A DNA stretch of 64,000 nt, taken from NCBI GenBank assembly GCA_033675265.1, contig JAUJYZ010001301.1, positions 52,501 to 116,500 of the forward strand, given 5' to 3'. Below are positions 33,460 to 46,354 of the stretch, in pieces (the stretch's first letter is position 1; each line of letters opens with the position of its first letter). The notes below the pieces were generated by a model. It was given only the letters and a program-made list of their open reading frames with translations, was not told the origin of the DNA and did no database searches. A program made the translations under genes and the position numbers. The stretch is from Actinostola sp. cb2023 (taxonomy: Eukaryota; Cnidaria; Anthozoa; Actiniaria; Actinostolidae).

Positions 33460-36400
33460 CTGAAGGAAGATATTCCGATACAATTCGTATTACAATCAAA
33501 ACACGTATGAGTGGGAACCCTGTGGTACCGTGACATTCAAATGGCTTCCTTTCTGAACCAATCAAAAAGCTTGCAGATAAACCTACGGTACCGTGACACT
33601 CAAATGGCTTCCTTTCTGAACCAATAGCTGTTATCGTAGATGATTACGCCATTCCAACGAATCAGCGGTTTCTCGATGAGCGTAAACATCAAAACGAGAC
33701 TATCGGGTCGAGCGCTGCTAAAACTTACAAGAGACTATACTGAGATAACCTATGGATTCGGATAACAATACGGAAATATTACCTGCCTTTTTTTCTGCTG
33801 AAGAGAAAGTTCAATTGATAAGCGGTGACTGCCCTCGAGTTATTACCAAAGGAAGGCTCAAAGAATGGCTTTCTTATCGCAAAGGGACAAGTAAAGATGG
33901 AAGTGCCAAATCCGATGCAACGAAGGCCGAGCTCGCTCAAAGGTAATTACGTCTGAATGATTTGATCCTTATCTCTGCTTAACTTTTACTTTAAGGCAAG
34001 ACATTTATAATTATTCATTTTTCGTTCAACCGGGTTGTCAGCTATATCAAAAATGGTTGGGAAGACAATTTTGTCGACAAGTACTTACCGTCAAGTAAAC
34101 AAACTGAAGCGAGGGCCCCAGCGACTTGTGAGTTTCCTGGTTCTGCAGAATGGGTCTCTCTGCTTGATGCCGACGATATACCCGACTTCAACATGCAAAA
34201 CGTTGTTTCTTACTTTATTGAAAGAAAAGCTAAAGACGACGAGTCTAACAACGACTACAAAAATGTGAGCAATAAAGCGTTGGTTATTTAGACATGGACA
34301 CGTCCAAAAGATTCAACTCGCAAGTGAGAATGACAAAATGCATTTTCAATGCGGATGCCTTCCTGAAATGAAGAAAAACTCAACTTATAAACTGAAACTC
34401 TCATTGTTTAAGAATGGAGATCGTGAAGGAGAAATATTATTTGCTAGCTGTCCTTGCCCAGCAGGCAAAGGTCCCCTTGGCTCATGTAAACATATTGCTG
34501 CTCTTTGTTATGCACTTGAAGAATTTGTTCGATTGAAATGTGCACAAGAATTTGAAACTTGCACTTCTAGACTTCAAACATGGAACCAGCCTAGAAAAAG
34601 AAAACTTGATCCTCAATTAGTTTATGACATTGACTTTTCAAAAAAGATTTATAGAAGAGAAGTAAGGAACACTGCTAAGCCTCTAACTGATCCAAGACTT
34701 CCATCTGATAAGAATAATGATACCCAAAAAGTCAACAAAGAACTACTTGATCTTGTGAAAAAGGCGAAACCAAACTGTGGATTCTTTTATTTGCTATCAG
34801 ATGAAAAACTTGTCCAAAAAGAAAATAATCATGTCATTATCTCTCCTATTAAGGAGCAACCTGTTTCTTTGACTGAAATATTTAGCCGAGCATCAAGGGT
34901 CAAGAGAAACCTTATAGTCAGTGAGGATGAGAGAGAAAAAATTGCAAGGGCAACAAAAACCCAAAGTAATTGTAGCGAATGGTATTTTCATAGACGTATT
35001 CGTATTACAGCCTCCAAGTGCAAGCGAGCAATCCTCAGGCCTTCTACAAGCCCAACTAAAGCTATGAGAGAAATATTGCACTACAATGACAATTACCAAA
35101 GTGCTATGATGAAGCAAGGCCTGGAAGATGAGAAAAAGGTTTTAAAACTCTATGAAAACAAAATAGGATGTCAAGTGAACGAGACTGGCTTCATTATATC
35201 TCTAAGCCACCCCTTCATTGGAGCTTCTCCAGATGGAGAGGTAGATGGGGGACTCGTGGAGATAAAGCGAATCTTCTCAAGTGGTTTAACTCTAAAGGAA
35301 GCAGTATGCAAGCGTAACATTTGTAAGAAATCTACTCATGGTCTGGTCATCAACAAGAATCACAAATTTTATTATCAGATCCAACTACAGATGTTTTGTG
35401 CTGAATGCAACTGGACTGATCTTGTATTATCTGACATGGATGATATGATTATTATACATATCAAGAAAAGTAATAGCTTTCTTTCTGATAAGATCACAAA
35501 GCTTGAACAGTTTTACAACAACCACATCTCTCTAGAACTAGCATATCCTAGAGTTGCTAATGGGCTTCCAAGATTGAGTAAGTTAATTAACAGGGATGTT
35601 TGAAATCCTTTGCAATAATACATACTACTCTGAGAAATTAATACAATCTTATGAAATAAAAATGTTGTATTTATAAGACAGTTTTATAAAATATGCAATC
35701 ATTATTATTGATTACATACTCAATAATAATTATTATTGTAATATCTGTACTCAATATTTAAAATAGATCATATTGCAGCCAGCTGAGGGAGCAATAGAGT
35801 TTACGATTACCTCTGAAAACCATACCTTATCCAGCAGCACATCCCTGTGTATCCAATATATGGGAGTACCCCCCCCCCCCCCCCCCTGACTAATAAGATA
35901 GAAAATAAAATAATCCACATAGTTAAGGTCTACTATTTCACAGGTTAAATAAAGTTACTATCCCAAATTTACATTTTATTCTCAGCCATCAACTAGTGGT
36001 GGGAGAAAGTTTGACAGCATGGCACAAACAAAAAAGATCATGTCAATGATTCCATTTCTGCACAATGTTATTGGTATAAAGTCTAAAATGTGATAGTTTT
36101 TAATTCTTTCCATAGCCCTTTCTACGTGTATTCTCAATGTGGCAATCCGTCTTGTTTCCAGTAGTTCCTTCTCATTAAACTGGCCTGACTGGTTCATAAA
36201 GGGTGGCAGATTCACTTTTACTCCTTTGCTTGCTAGCATCTCCTGGATGTTGAAACCTCTGTCTGCCATTATAGCATCACCGTGTTGCAGTTTCTCTACA
36301 AGTCCTGACCTTTGTGTTATCTCCTTGTCAGAAATACTGCCACCATATAGGGCTGACACAAACGAAATTCCCCCTTTTGGTACAATGCCAACCAAGGCTT

Positions 36401-39400
36401 TTAAAGTGTTGGTATTTTTGTATGAAGAAAAAGTTAGTTGCTGTGCCTCTGGGTTGTTTGGCTTCTCTATATAAATCTCAGTAGCATCAATTATCAGTGT
36501 AGTAGATGAATACTTTTTGGTAAAGCATTCAGGCATGTGTAACCTTACAATCTCTCTTGAAGGAAACGTATCAAGTTCTTTAAGTCTAAAATACATAAAC
36601 TTAATCCAGGTGTTGATTGTCTGGGATACAACACTCTGACATATCTCAAACCTTGCAGCTAAATCTTCTTCAAGTAAACCAACTTTCAAGCGACACAACA
36701 CCATGAAAAATTCAGTCTCGACTGACAAATTTCTGATCGGTCCAGGTTTGTACTTGTAATGCTTAGTTGTACCAGATGTCGATTTGTTTCGATAGTCCAG
36801 ATGGGATGCTGTTTCTCTACCAAGAAAATCGAGAACCAATGAAAACACTTCATAGTTCTCAAACCCAGTGTAAAATCTGAATAATTTATCATTGTTCTTC
36901 ACAGTTTCAACACTAAATGTTTTCTTCTTGTTAAGCATTTCCAACTCCTTTCTTGCATTTTTCTTTCCTCGTCTAGCTGCCTTTCTAGCTCCTTTATTTT
37001 GTTGTTTAATTCACGCTCTCTTGCCTGACAATCCTCGAGTTCTTGTACCAGCATTTCATTTTCAGTTAGCCCAGCAGACACTTCACTTTCCAATTCTTGT
37101 ACCAGCATTTCATTTTCAGATAGCCCAGCAGACTCTTCACTTTCCAATTCAACTATAGGGTCTTCATAAGCTATCTCAGGATCAGTTTGGGTGCTTTCAA
37201 CATTCGAGAAGACTAGTGACTCTGCAGCCAGTGAGTCTGCTGACGTAGTTGTCCTTCTATTTGTTGTTGTTGAGGTTGTTGCTTGGTACGAGAGTCGGAG
37301 ACGAGGATTTTTCCGTTTTGGCTTTTCCACCGTAAACACAAACTTTGTTGGAACAGATCCCGGCTTCAAGAGAATTCTCTGTCCTCCCAGTGGTTTGATG
37401 AAGCATTCGGGCTCAAAATGATGGCTACATACGTATGAATTTTTGGTTACAGGAGTGTTCTGTCGACGTATTTTGACGAGCCATTCAGCCTGAAGTTTCT
37501 TGTTCGACAACGGCAGTGAATGCCATGACAGATCCTTGCATTCTGCTTTCGAACTTCTGTTGTGACATCCAAAAGCTATACAATGTTTAACCATAGTTAA
37601 AAAAACTAAAACAGACGGAAAAATACTATGTAATACTGATATGTGTTGTTGTTGCTCTAAGATTTGTAGTAAATGTTCAGTGAACTCGACCCGATAGTCT
37701 CGTTTTGATGTTTACGCTCATCGAGAAACCGCTGATTCGTTGGAATGGCGTAATCATCTACGATAACAGCTATTAAAAAGCGCGCAGATAAACCTACGGT
37801 ACCGTGACACTCAAATGGCTTCCTTTCTGAACCAATCGAAAAGCGTGCCGATAAACCTACGGTACCGTGACACTCAAATGGCTTCCTTTCTGAACCAATC
37901 ATAAAGCGTGCAAGTAAACCTACGGTATCGTGACACTCAAATGGCTTCCTTTCTGAACCAATCAAAAAGCGTGCAGATAAACCTACGGTACCGTGACACT
38001 CAAATGGCTTCCTTTCTGAACCAATCAAAAAGCGTGCAGATGCATGTCATCCAATCAAACTCTTTCAATACGACACGACACGCGGTACCGTAGCTGTTCC
38101 ACTCCTATACCACTCACCTTTATCTCGACTCCCGCGGGAAGAATAATTGGTCTGAATGAGAGGGAATGGGGACAAACAGGCGTGATAAGGATGGCGGGAA
38201 CGCTTGGGTGGACCATGGAGGCACCTGCGGCCACAGCATATGCCGTGCTGCCTGTTGGCGTCGAAAGGATTACCCCTGTAGATGTAACGCAACAACGTGA
38301 CAAGATCAAATGGTGCAACGCAACAACGTGACAAGATCAAATGGTGTAACGCAATAATGTGACAAAATCAAATGGTGTAACGCAACAATATGACAAGATC
38401 AAATGATGTAACGCAATAACGTGACAATATCAAATGGTGTAACGCAACAACGTGACAATATCAAATGGTGTAACGCAATAACGTGACAAGATCAAATGGT
38501 GTAACGCAATAACGTGACAATATCAAATGGTGTAACGCAATAACGTGACAAGATCAAATGGTGTAACGCAATAACGTGATAAGATCAAATGGTGTAACGC
38601 AATAACGTGACAAGATCAAACGGTGTAATGCAATAACGTGACAAGATCAAATGGTGTAACGCAATAACGTGACAAGATCAAATGGTGCATGTAACGCAAT
38701 AATGTAACAAGATCAAATGGTGTAACGCAACAATGTGACAAGAGAAAATGGTGTAACGCAACAATCATTAGAATCTGTTTTATTTATTTATTGTGCTTCG
38801 TACTCGATTTTACGTGACACAAGATCTCACGCTTGCACTTACAGGTACGCTTGCGCTATGTTTACGTTTACGCTTACGTTTGCGCTTACGCTTACGTTTG
38901 CGCTTACGTTTGCAATTACGTTTGCGCCTACGTTTGCGCTTACGTTTGCGCTTACGTTTATGCTTACGTTTATGCTTACGTTCACGCTTACGTTCACGCT
39001 TACGTTTACGCTGTACTCACCATCTCCCTGCACGGATGTGATATGATGATCATTACAATAGATATCCAAGAAACACAGGTACGAAGACGGACCCCTATCG
39101 ACCACAACTTCGTTTAATACCTTTGGAGACAAAAATAAATAAATTGCTTACGTACAACTACCAACACAATAATATTTTTTTGTTTCTTCATCAAACGAGC
39201 ACGTTCCCATGCTGAGCGCGCTACGCAACCAGAAGTTTTAATCGTAAATATTCGTTTTCATACGAGTGGGAAAGTTACAGTACCATGCTGTGCCGTATTG
39301 AAAGAGTTTTTATTTATTGGATGACGTGCATCTGCACGCTTTTTGATTGGTTCAGAAAGGAAGCCATTTGAGTGTCACGGTACTGTAGGTTTCCCACTCG

Positions 39401-42400
39401 TACGAAAACGACTCTATATTGCCTATAAATTTCACAATAAATAAGAACTTGTGTCGTTGAAAACGGGCTCAACGTAATCATATGCGTAGACACAAAATTA
39501 AAGAAATTGGAAAAATTTAATCATGGTACTTATTTTTGTTTTCTATTAAAAATATCAATAAATAAAATAGCTTTAGATGGCAGAGAAAGTACTCTAGGTC
39601 CAGACAAGCTATGTTGCATATGAATGCGCTTGCGCTTCACAGAATGAAATGAATGCTCTTATGCTTTCATCCCTTGTGAGTTAGAATCAGAAGTGAGCGA
39701 AAATCGTATAATTAGTTACAGTAAAATAATTAAAACTAAAATAATTGAAGTCTTTAAGAAAGTTTAAAAACACTTTAAAGTCTAAATTATTAGACAAACT
39801 TTATAATTAGATATCGAATTTCAGATTTTATCAGTTAGATTTTGTATTTTAGTTCATTATTTTATTATTATTAATGTAATGGGTTTTGAAAAGCCTTGTT
39901 GGAAAACCTAATAAAGTATGTATGTAATACATCTATAGAATTGCTGTGTTCCGTCTGCAGGATTTATAGGTAAATAATAGTAACTAAGGCTCGAAAGGCT
40001 CTTAACGTGTAAAGCTTACCATGCATTGTTGCACCGTGGCTGTGCTCTTATCCTTCTGTTTGGAAATATCGCATTTTAAACGACTTCTGAGAGTTAGCGC
40101 AGCGTGGCCTGTAACACAAAACAGACAACAAATCAATAAAAAGAGAGAGAAAACGAAAATAAAGAAAAGGAGAGGAGAGGAGAGGAGAGGAGAGGAGAGG
40201 AGAGGAGAGGAGAGGAGAGGAGAGGAGAGGAGAGGAGAGGAGAGGAGAGGAGAGGAGAGGAGAGGAGAGGAGAGGAGAGGAGAGGAGAGGGAGGGGAGAG
40301 GAGAGGAGAGGAGAGGAGAGGAGAGGAGAGGAGAGGAGAGGAGAGGAGAGGAGAGGAGAGGAGAGGAGAGGAGAGGAGAGGAGAGGAGAGGAGAGGAGAG
40401 GAGAGGAGAGGAGAGGAGAGGAGAGGAGAGGAGAGGAGAGGAGAGGAGAGGAGAGGAGAGGAGAAGAGAGGAGAGGAGAGGAGAGGAGAGAGGAGAGGAG
40501 AGGAGAGGAGACAAAGAAAGTTATTAATACTACGCGTAATACTTTACCATCGAGTACACGCGTGATATCTTCACGAAAATTTTCAAATCTGAATGACGTC
40601 AGAAACCCGAGCGAACCCAAATGAAATGCCATTATGGGTGGACAACTTCCCTACAGCAATGGAATGAGAACAAATATAAACGTCAAAAACACAGGGAGAG
40701 CCTCCCCTCCCTACTCAACAAATGTTGAGAGTCTCACCTGAAATAGCGTAGATGCATAGAGCAGTGTACCATCCCCTCCAAGACAGATTATAAAGTCAAT
40801 TTTATTCTCCAATTTGTCTCCTAGAAAACACATCCATTGTATAATCATTGAAGAACAAACATTATCAACAAACTATTTAATTATGGAAATAGCAACACCG
40901 TCCTCCATGTAGTCTCCCCTCAAAAGTGCTTGAAATAAATGAGTCCCCTGGGGGGCTCAGTAGAGGATTACGGTAAGTTCACTGTCTATCGCAAAATGGG
41001 ACTAAAGTGTTGGCTGTTTACTTACCCTCTCTGAACGGCACGAGTTTGTCTCTCCAGAGGGCGAATGTGTCGTCATCAGTGATACAAGGTTCAGACGATA
41101 CTATGTCTTCTACGTACACCTCCATATGCCGTTCCTGAGAAGAGTAAACAAAATATTCATTCACAATTATAATATATTATGTTTATTCTTAATCTAGTTG
41201 TAGCTGCTATTGTCGCTGTACATGCTGTTGTCGTTGTTTGTTGTTTGTTGTTGTCGTTAGTGTTATTGCTGTATAACTGTTGATGTATGCTGCTGTTGTT
41301 GTTTGTTGTTGTCGGTGTTGTTGTTGTAACTGCTGATGCTGCTGTTGTTGTTGTTGTCGTTGTAACTGCTGATGCTGTTGTTGTTGTTGTTGTTGTTGTT
41401 GTAGCTGCTGATGCTGTTGTTGTTGTTGTTGTTGTAGCTGCTGCTGCTGTTGTTGCTGTTGTTGTTGTTGCTGTTGTTGGCGTTGGTGGCGTTGTTGTTG
41501 TAGCTGCTGCTGCTGTTGTTGTTGTTGGTGGTGTTGTTGTAGCTGCTGATGCTGCTGCTGTTGTTGTTGTTGTTGTTGTTGTCGTCGTTGGTGTTGTTGT
41601 AACTGCTGATGCTGCTGTTGTTGTTGTTGTTGTCATTGGTGTTATTGTTGTAGCTGCTGCTGTTGTTGCTGATGCTGCGGTTGTTGTTATTGTTGTAACT
41701 GCTGATGCTGCTGTTGTTGTTGTCGTTGGTGTTGTAACTGCTGATGCTGCTGTTGTTGTTGTTGTCGTTGTTGTTGTCGTTGTTGTTGTAACTGCTGATG
41801 CTGCTGTTGTTGTTGTTGTAAATGCTGATGCTGCTGCTGCTGCTGTTGTTGTTGTCGTTGTTGTTGTAAGTGCTGCTGCTGCTGTTGTTGTCGTTGGTGT
41901 TGTAACTGCTGATGCTGATGCTGTTGTCGTTGGTGTTGTTGTAACTGCTGATGTTGCTGCTGCTGTTATTGTCGTTGTTGTTGTAACTGCTGATGCTGCT
42001 GTTGTTGTTGTCGTTGGTGTTGTTGTTGTAACTGCTGATGCTGCTGTTGTTGTTGTTGTTGTTGTAACTGCTGATGCTGCTGTTGTTGTTGTATCTGCTG
42101 CTGCTGTTGTTGTTGTTGTTGTCGTCGTAGACACAGTATTGTAGCAATCCCTAACCTCTATAAACCATTTACACATTTCCTTGAAATGCTCTGTCACGTC
42201 TGCCTCCATCAATTTCTTGATAATCAAAACAGTTTCTGCTGGCTTCTCCCATTCTAAGAAGTGCTCTGAAGGATCAACTTGATGTCTAGGAACATAATTA
42301 CAAGAGTCAGTCTACTGTTCAGAATTCTTTAAACGGAAGGGAACAACGGACACATGCTTGTTGGTATAGTCAACTCTCGCTATGCGTGCACCGGTCTAAG

Positions 42401-45400
42401 CTGGACTTTTATCTGGCCCCTACTACACTATGAGGTAATGTAATTCACGGGCCAAATGACCCACGTGGCCGGAGAATAACTCTGCTTTCTGTAGCATGAA
42501 GCGACTAGGAGTATTGCTACTCGGCCAGGACTGGATGCTAGTAAGATTGGTAAAATTGCAGTGTCTTGCCCAAGAACACAATGTGATCGCCTGCTGTACT
42601 ATTTTACTGTATATTCACTCTCTCTCGAATGGACCCCTCGCTACCCACGCCGTTTTCGTATGAGTAGGAAGTAGTTACGGTATGGTTTTTGCCGTGCGTG
42701 ACCGTGCTGTGTCCAAGGACTCTCCAAGGACTCTGATTGGTTGAGCTATGATTCTGTGCGCTGTGATGTCTTGGATTCCATACCGTGACCGTGACTCTGT
42801 GCCGTAGGTTTCCCACTCAAACGAACACGACTCTATGACCAGAGACGAGTTGCAGTTAGCAGTTGCGCCGATGTTAGCAGTTACGCCTGGCGCTAAGTTT
42901 TATACAACTCGCCCCAGCTGAGTCTGCTGTTTGATTTTACAGCGGTATCTCCCGATAATACATCATCTTTATAAGGTCGTATTAGCCAGTTCTTCTAGAC
43001 TAACCTTGTATGTGTGCCATCATCTAAGAGATGACCTTTAGCGCCAAACTTGGGCACAGGATCTGGAGGATTCAGTAGAGATTTCTTTCGATTTGGTCGT
43101 TCTTCGCTATCCTCAACTCTAGAATTAGAAAGAAAATTCTAAATGACAACAATGCTTTTTGATAGTCTATGTTTATTATTGTCCATTTTTATTTCCCGTT
43201 CGTTTGTTCGTTTGTCTGTCTGTCTGTTCGCTCATCTGTTCGTGTTTTTTTTTAGGATGAGAAGAGAAGATAGAGGACAGCGGACTATCCCAATACAAGC
43301 AACCTCGTCTTCAAGTCCTAACTGCATTCTGCGCCCAATGTTACTGGCAATATGATTACAGAGTCGTGTGTCCATCTCATTTGACCAAGCTTATTGAAGT
43401 ACAATGCGATCCTACTTCTGCAACATTGCGCGCAACAAATTGAACAGGTGGACACACGCTGAAATCGTGTGATTGCTGGCAATGTTGCGCCCAATGTTAC
43501 TGGCAATATGATTACAGAGTCGTGTGTCCATCTCATCTGACCAAGCTTATTGAAGTACAATGCGATCCTACTTCTGCAACAGTGCGCGCAACAAATTGCA
43601 CAGGTGGACACACGCTGAAATCGTGTGATTGCTGTCAATGTTGCGCGCAATGTTGCACCGTGTCTTCTTAACCCGACCTTTAAATTTGTAATTTATCCAC
43701 AGGTAGCCCAAGCTGTGTATCAATACATTATTGATAAGAGGATGTATGTGGATCATGTCAATAAAATATCTGATAAGGTCAGAGAAGGGCTAATTTTAAA
43801 ATGGCTATAACTCGCTCAATTCTCATCCAAATCGCTTCAAATCTTCACAGGCAATAAATGAATGATTGAAAAAGATACAGACGACTTTATAGAGGATGTC
43901 ATTGTAACTTTATTATCTTATTGATTTTATTGACATGATCCACATACATTCTCTTATAACAATGTACTGATACACAGCTTGGGCTACCTGTGTGATTTAT
44001 CTCAATAGATTAGGATACATGTATTAGATTCGCAGATTTGTGGAATTCAATTCCGTGGAAAAAATGTAATTACAACGCTTGCCAGATGTTCTGTACAGAA
44101 ATTAGTTGTGACATTGTGAGGTAAATGCTATTTGTCAATCCAATTCACTTGATTACTTAGTCATAATGATTGTGATAAGATCCCAGATATTCAGGGTACA
44201 TACATTTGTAGATAAATTGAGTAATTTTAAAGTGGTTTTTGTGGCAGTACAGATAATAACTGGGAAGTTACTTGCGCTTTTTTAATATTTAATAACATAT
44301 TTTCCTCCATTTTTCACTTTGCTTTCAAGAGAATGTAATCATGATGACTGTAAAGAAACGTTGCTTCTTATTGCTAGTTTTACTAATCTAGATTAATAAA
44401 ATAGAGAATGATATTTATCATAAGATATATGGTAAAGTGTGGACAAAATTGGCACAATATGGCACAATTATAATGGCTTAACTTGAATATAAATTAAATA
44501 CAGCATTTCAAAACAAATACTTAAAAAGCAATAACAAGAACCTCTTCTGTTAATTATAAAATAAATAAAACAACATATATTTGTAGTATCAGTATCACGA
44601 TATTGTATTATGACACTGAAGAAACAAAGCACTGAATTTAAAAATCATTGAGCTAGTCTGGTCAATCGAGTCAATTAAAATATACATAAAAGAAATTATA
44701 AAATCCCATTAAAATGTACATGTAGTAATATTAAATAGGATATTGAAGAAACAGAAAACAGGACAGCTTGCTTTATTGAGTTATAGAAGCATGCGGGAAT
44801 AGGAAGAAGATGAGAGAAGTGTTAGGAGAAGCATGGGGCGTAGCTAAGTGCTTTAATTCACACACTTCTCGAGTTATCGAGCTAGAACTTGTACTGTCAG
44901 TTATTCGTGTAGTAGTGTATGTATTCAACAATTTTGTAAATTTTGTCAATTATTATTGTATACACGCCCCTCTTGGAAACCAGCTTCAAGTTGAAGGGGC
45001 TAACGTGATTAAATAAAGTTGACCTACCTGCCTACCTACCTACCTACAGTCAGTTGACACATTTGGACTACTAACTTAGTACAATTTCATAACCTGTACA
45101 ATGTATAATGGATTTCATTTTAAAATTCTGACCACAGCGACTGAGAAATGAGAAGGTAAATATTTTAATTAAATTTTAGGTATAACATTTATGTCAAAAT
45201 AGCTGTGGGGTTTTTGTGATTCCTTGATGACATTATTGAAAAAAATGTAGTTTTTTTACATATTTTTTATATATATATAATAATAATGTCATTGAGACAA
45301 ACATACACCATAAGCGTCTACGCATTATTCCAATACAAAATTGTATTCAGTTATGTACATTAACTTTAACTTTTATTTTCTCAGCCAAACATACTGGAAT

Positions 45401-45560
45401 CTCGAAAATTATCTTAAAATAATCATGATTTTATACATCTATAGATCTATGGAATATGATAAGTCACCTGCAGCTCGACATTGAAATTCCCATACAGTAT
45501 GGATGCAGGGCCATAGATAACCCAAATTCCATTGGTGGGGGGGGGGGGGGGTATTTCCAT

Positions 45561-45596
<36 letters not shown>

Positions 45597-46313
45597 ATTT
45601 AAGAAAATATATATTTGGCAGACAATTTTTGTATGGTTCTCTTATTATTATTATTTCTTTTTTTGCTTTGCTAGATTAGATACAATATATTAATATATAT
45701 ATATATATCAATAATCTTCTGTTAGTACATGTGAGCAATTTAATTGTGTTTTGAGTAAACAATTTTTTAAATAAACTAATGAGAAATATTGTATGAAAAC
45801 ATTATAAGATTTTAAGGAGTGTCATATGGTCCCCGCAAAAAGTCAGAGTCTTGCAAAATTTCAGTCAAATTTCTTGGGTCTCGAAGTCTCTCTTTTTTGC
45901 AAACATAGGAAATTGGTGAAAAAGCGTCTTGGCCGGGTTCGCAAAAAATGCCTTTTCTCAGAGTCTCGCCTTGACCATTCGATACCCCTATTATAATGCC
46001 CGAGCCTCAACTTGACACCCATATTGTTTCCAACTATGTCAGGATTTTAAAGTGGTGTACACTTTTAAAAACAAGGATGGTTCAATGGGAATATGGTATT
46101 AGTTGGTATATCATTTCAGACCATATGACCATTCCCTAGAATATAACATATTTTCTTTCTTGAACACATACATGTATATATACATGTATGAACGAATATA
46201 TCAATATGGAAATACTTTGAACAGACAATGTTAGGCCTACGGCAAACGTCGAACCGAACCATGAACTTAATTCAGTCGAACCTATTAATTTTGTGGATAC
46301 ACTGCATTAAACC

Positions 46314-46354
<41 letters not shown>

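Larger units (their letters stand above)
33626..37771. mobile_element. Complete ISL2EU-type DNA transposon, 4,146 bp
   Basis: The ends are perfect 87-bp inverted repeats (33626-33712 and 37685-37771) starting AGCTGTTATCGTAGATGATT, flanked by AT. The element carries two convergent genes: a plus-strand SWIM/YqaJ nuclease-like gene and a minus-strand THAP-DDE transposase. This pairing is known from ISL2EU (IS4EU) elements of eukaryotes. It sits in an intron of the NAD kinase gene, inside a minisatellite. Perfect TIRs suggest recent insertion, although each gene has one frame offset. Confidence 0.85.

Noticed and set aside
33752..35603. YqaJ gene as a host or phage-derived gene acquired by transfer
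   Set aside because: It lies wholly between the two perfect TIRs and has a spliceosomal intron, so it belongs to the transposon.
40002..40632. Pro/Leu/Ser- and Glu/Arg-rich ORFs
   Set aside because: Produced by the GGAGA array; only their ends overlap true NADK exons.
41157..42227. Thr- and Ala-rich ORF of 356 residues next to NADK
   Set aside because: Translation of the TTG/CTG array; the true exon stops at the donor GTTAGG at 42155.
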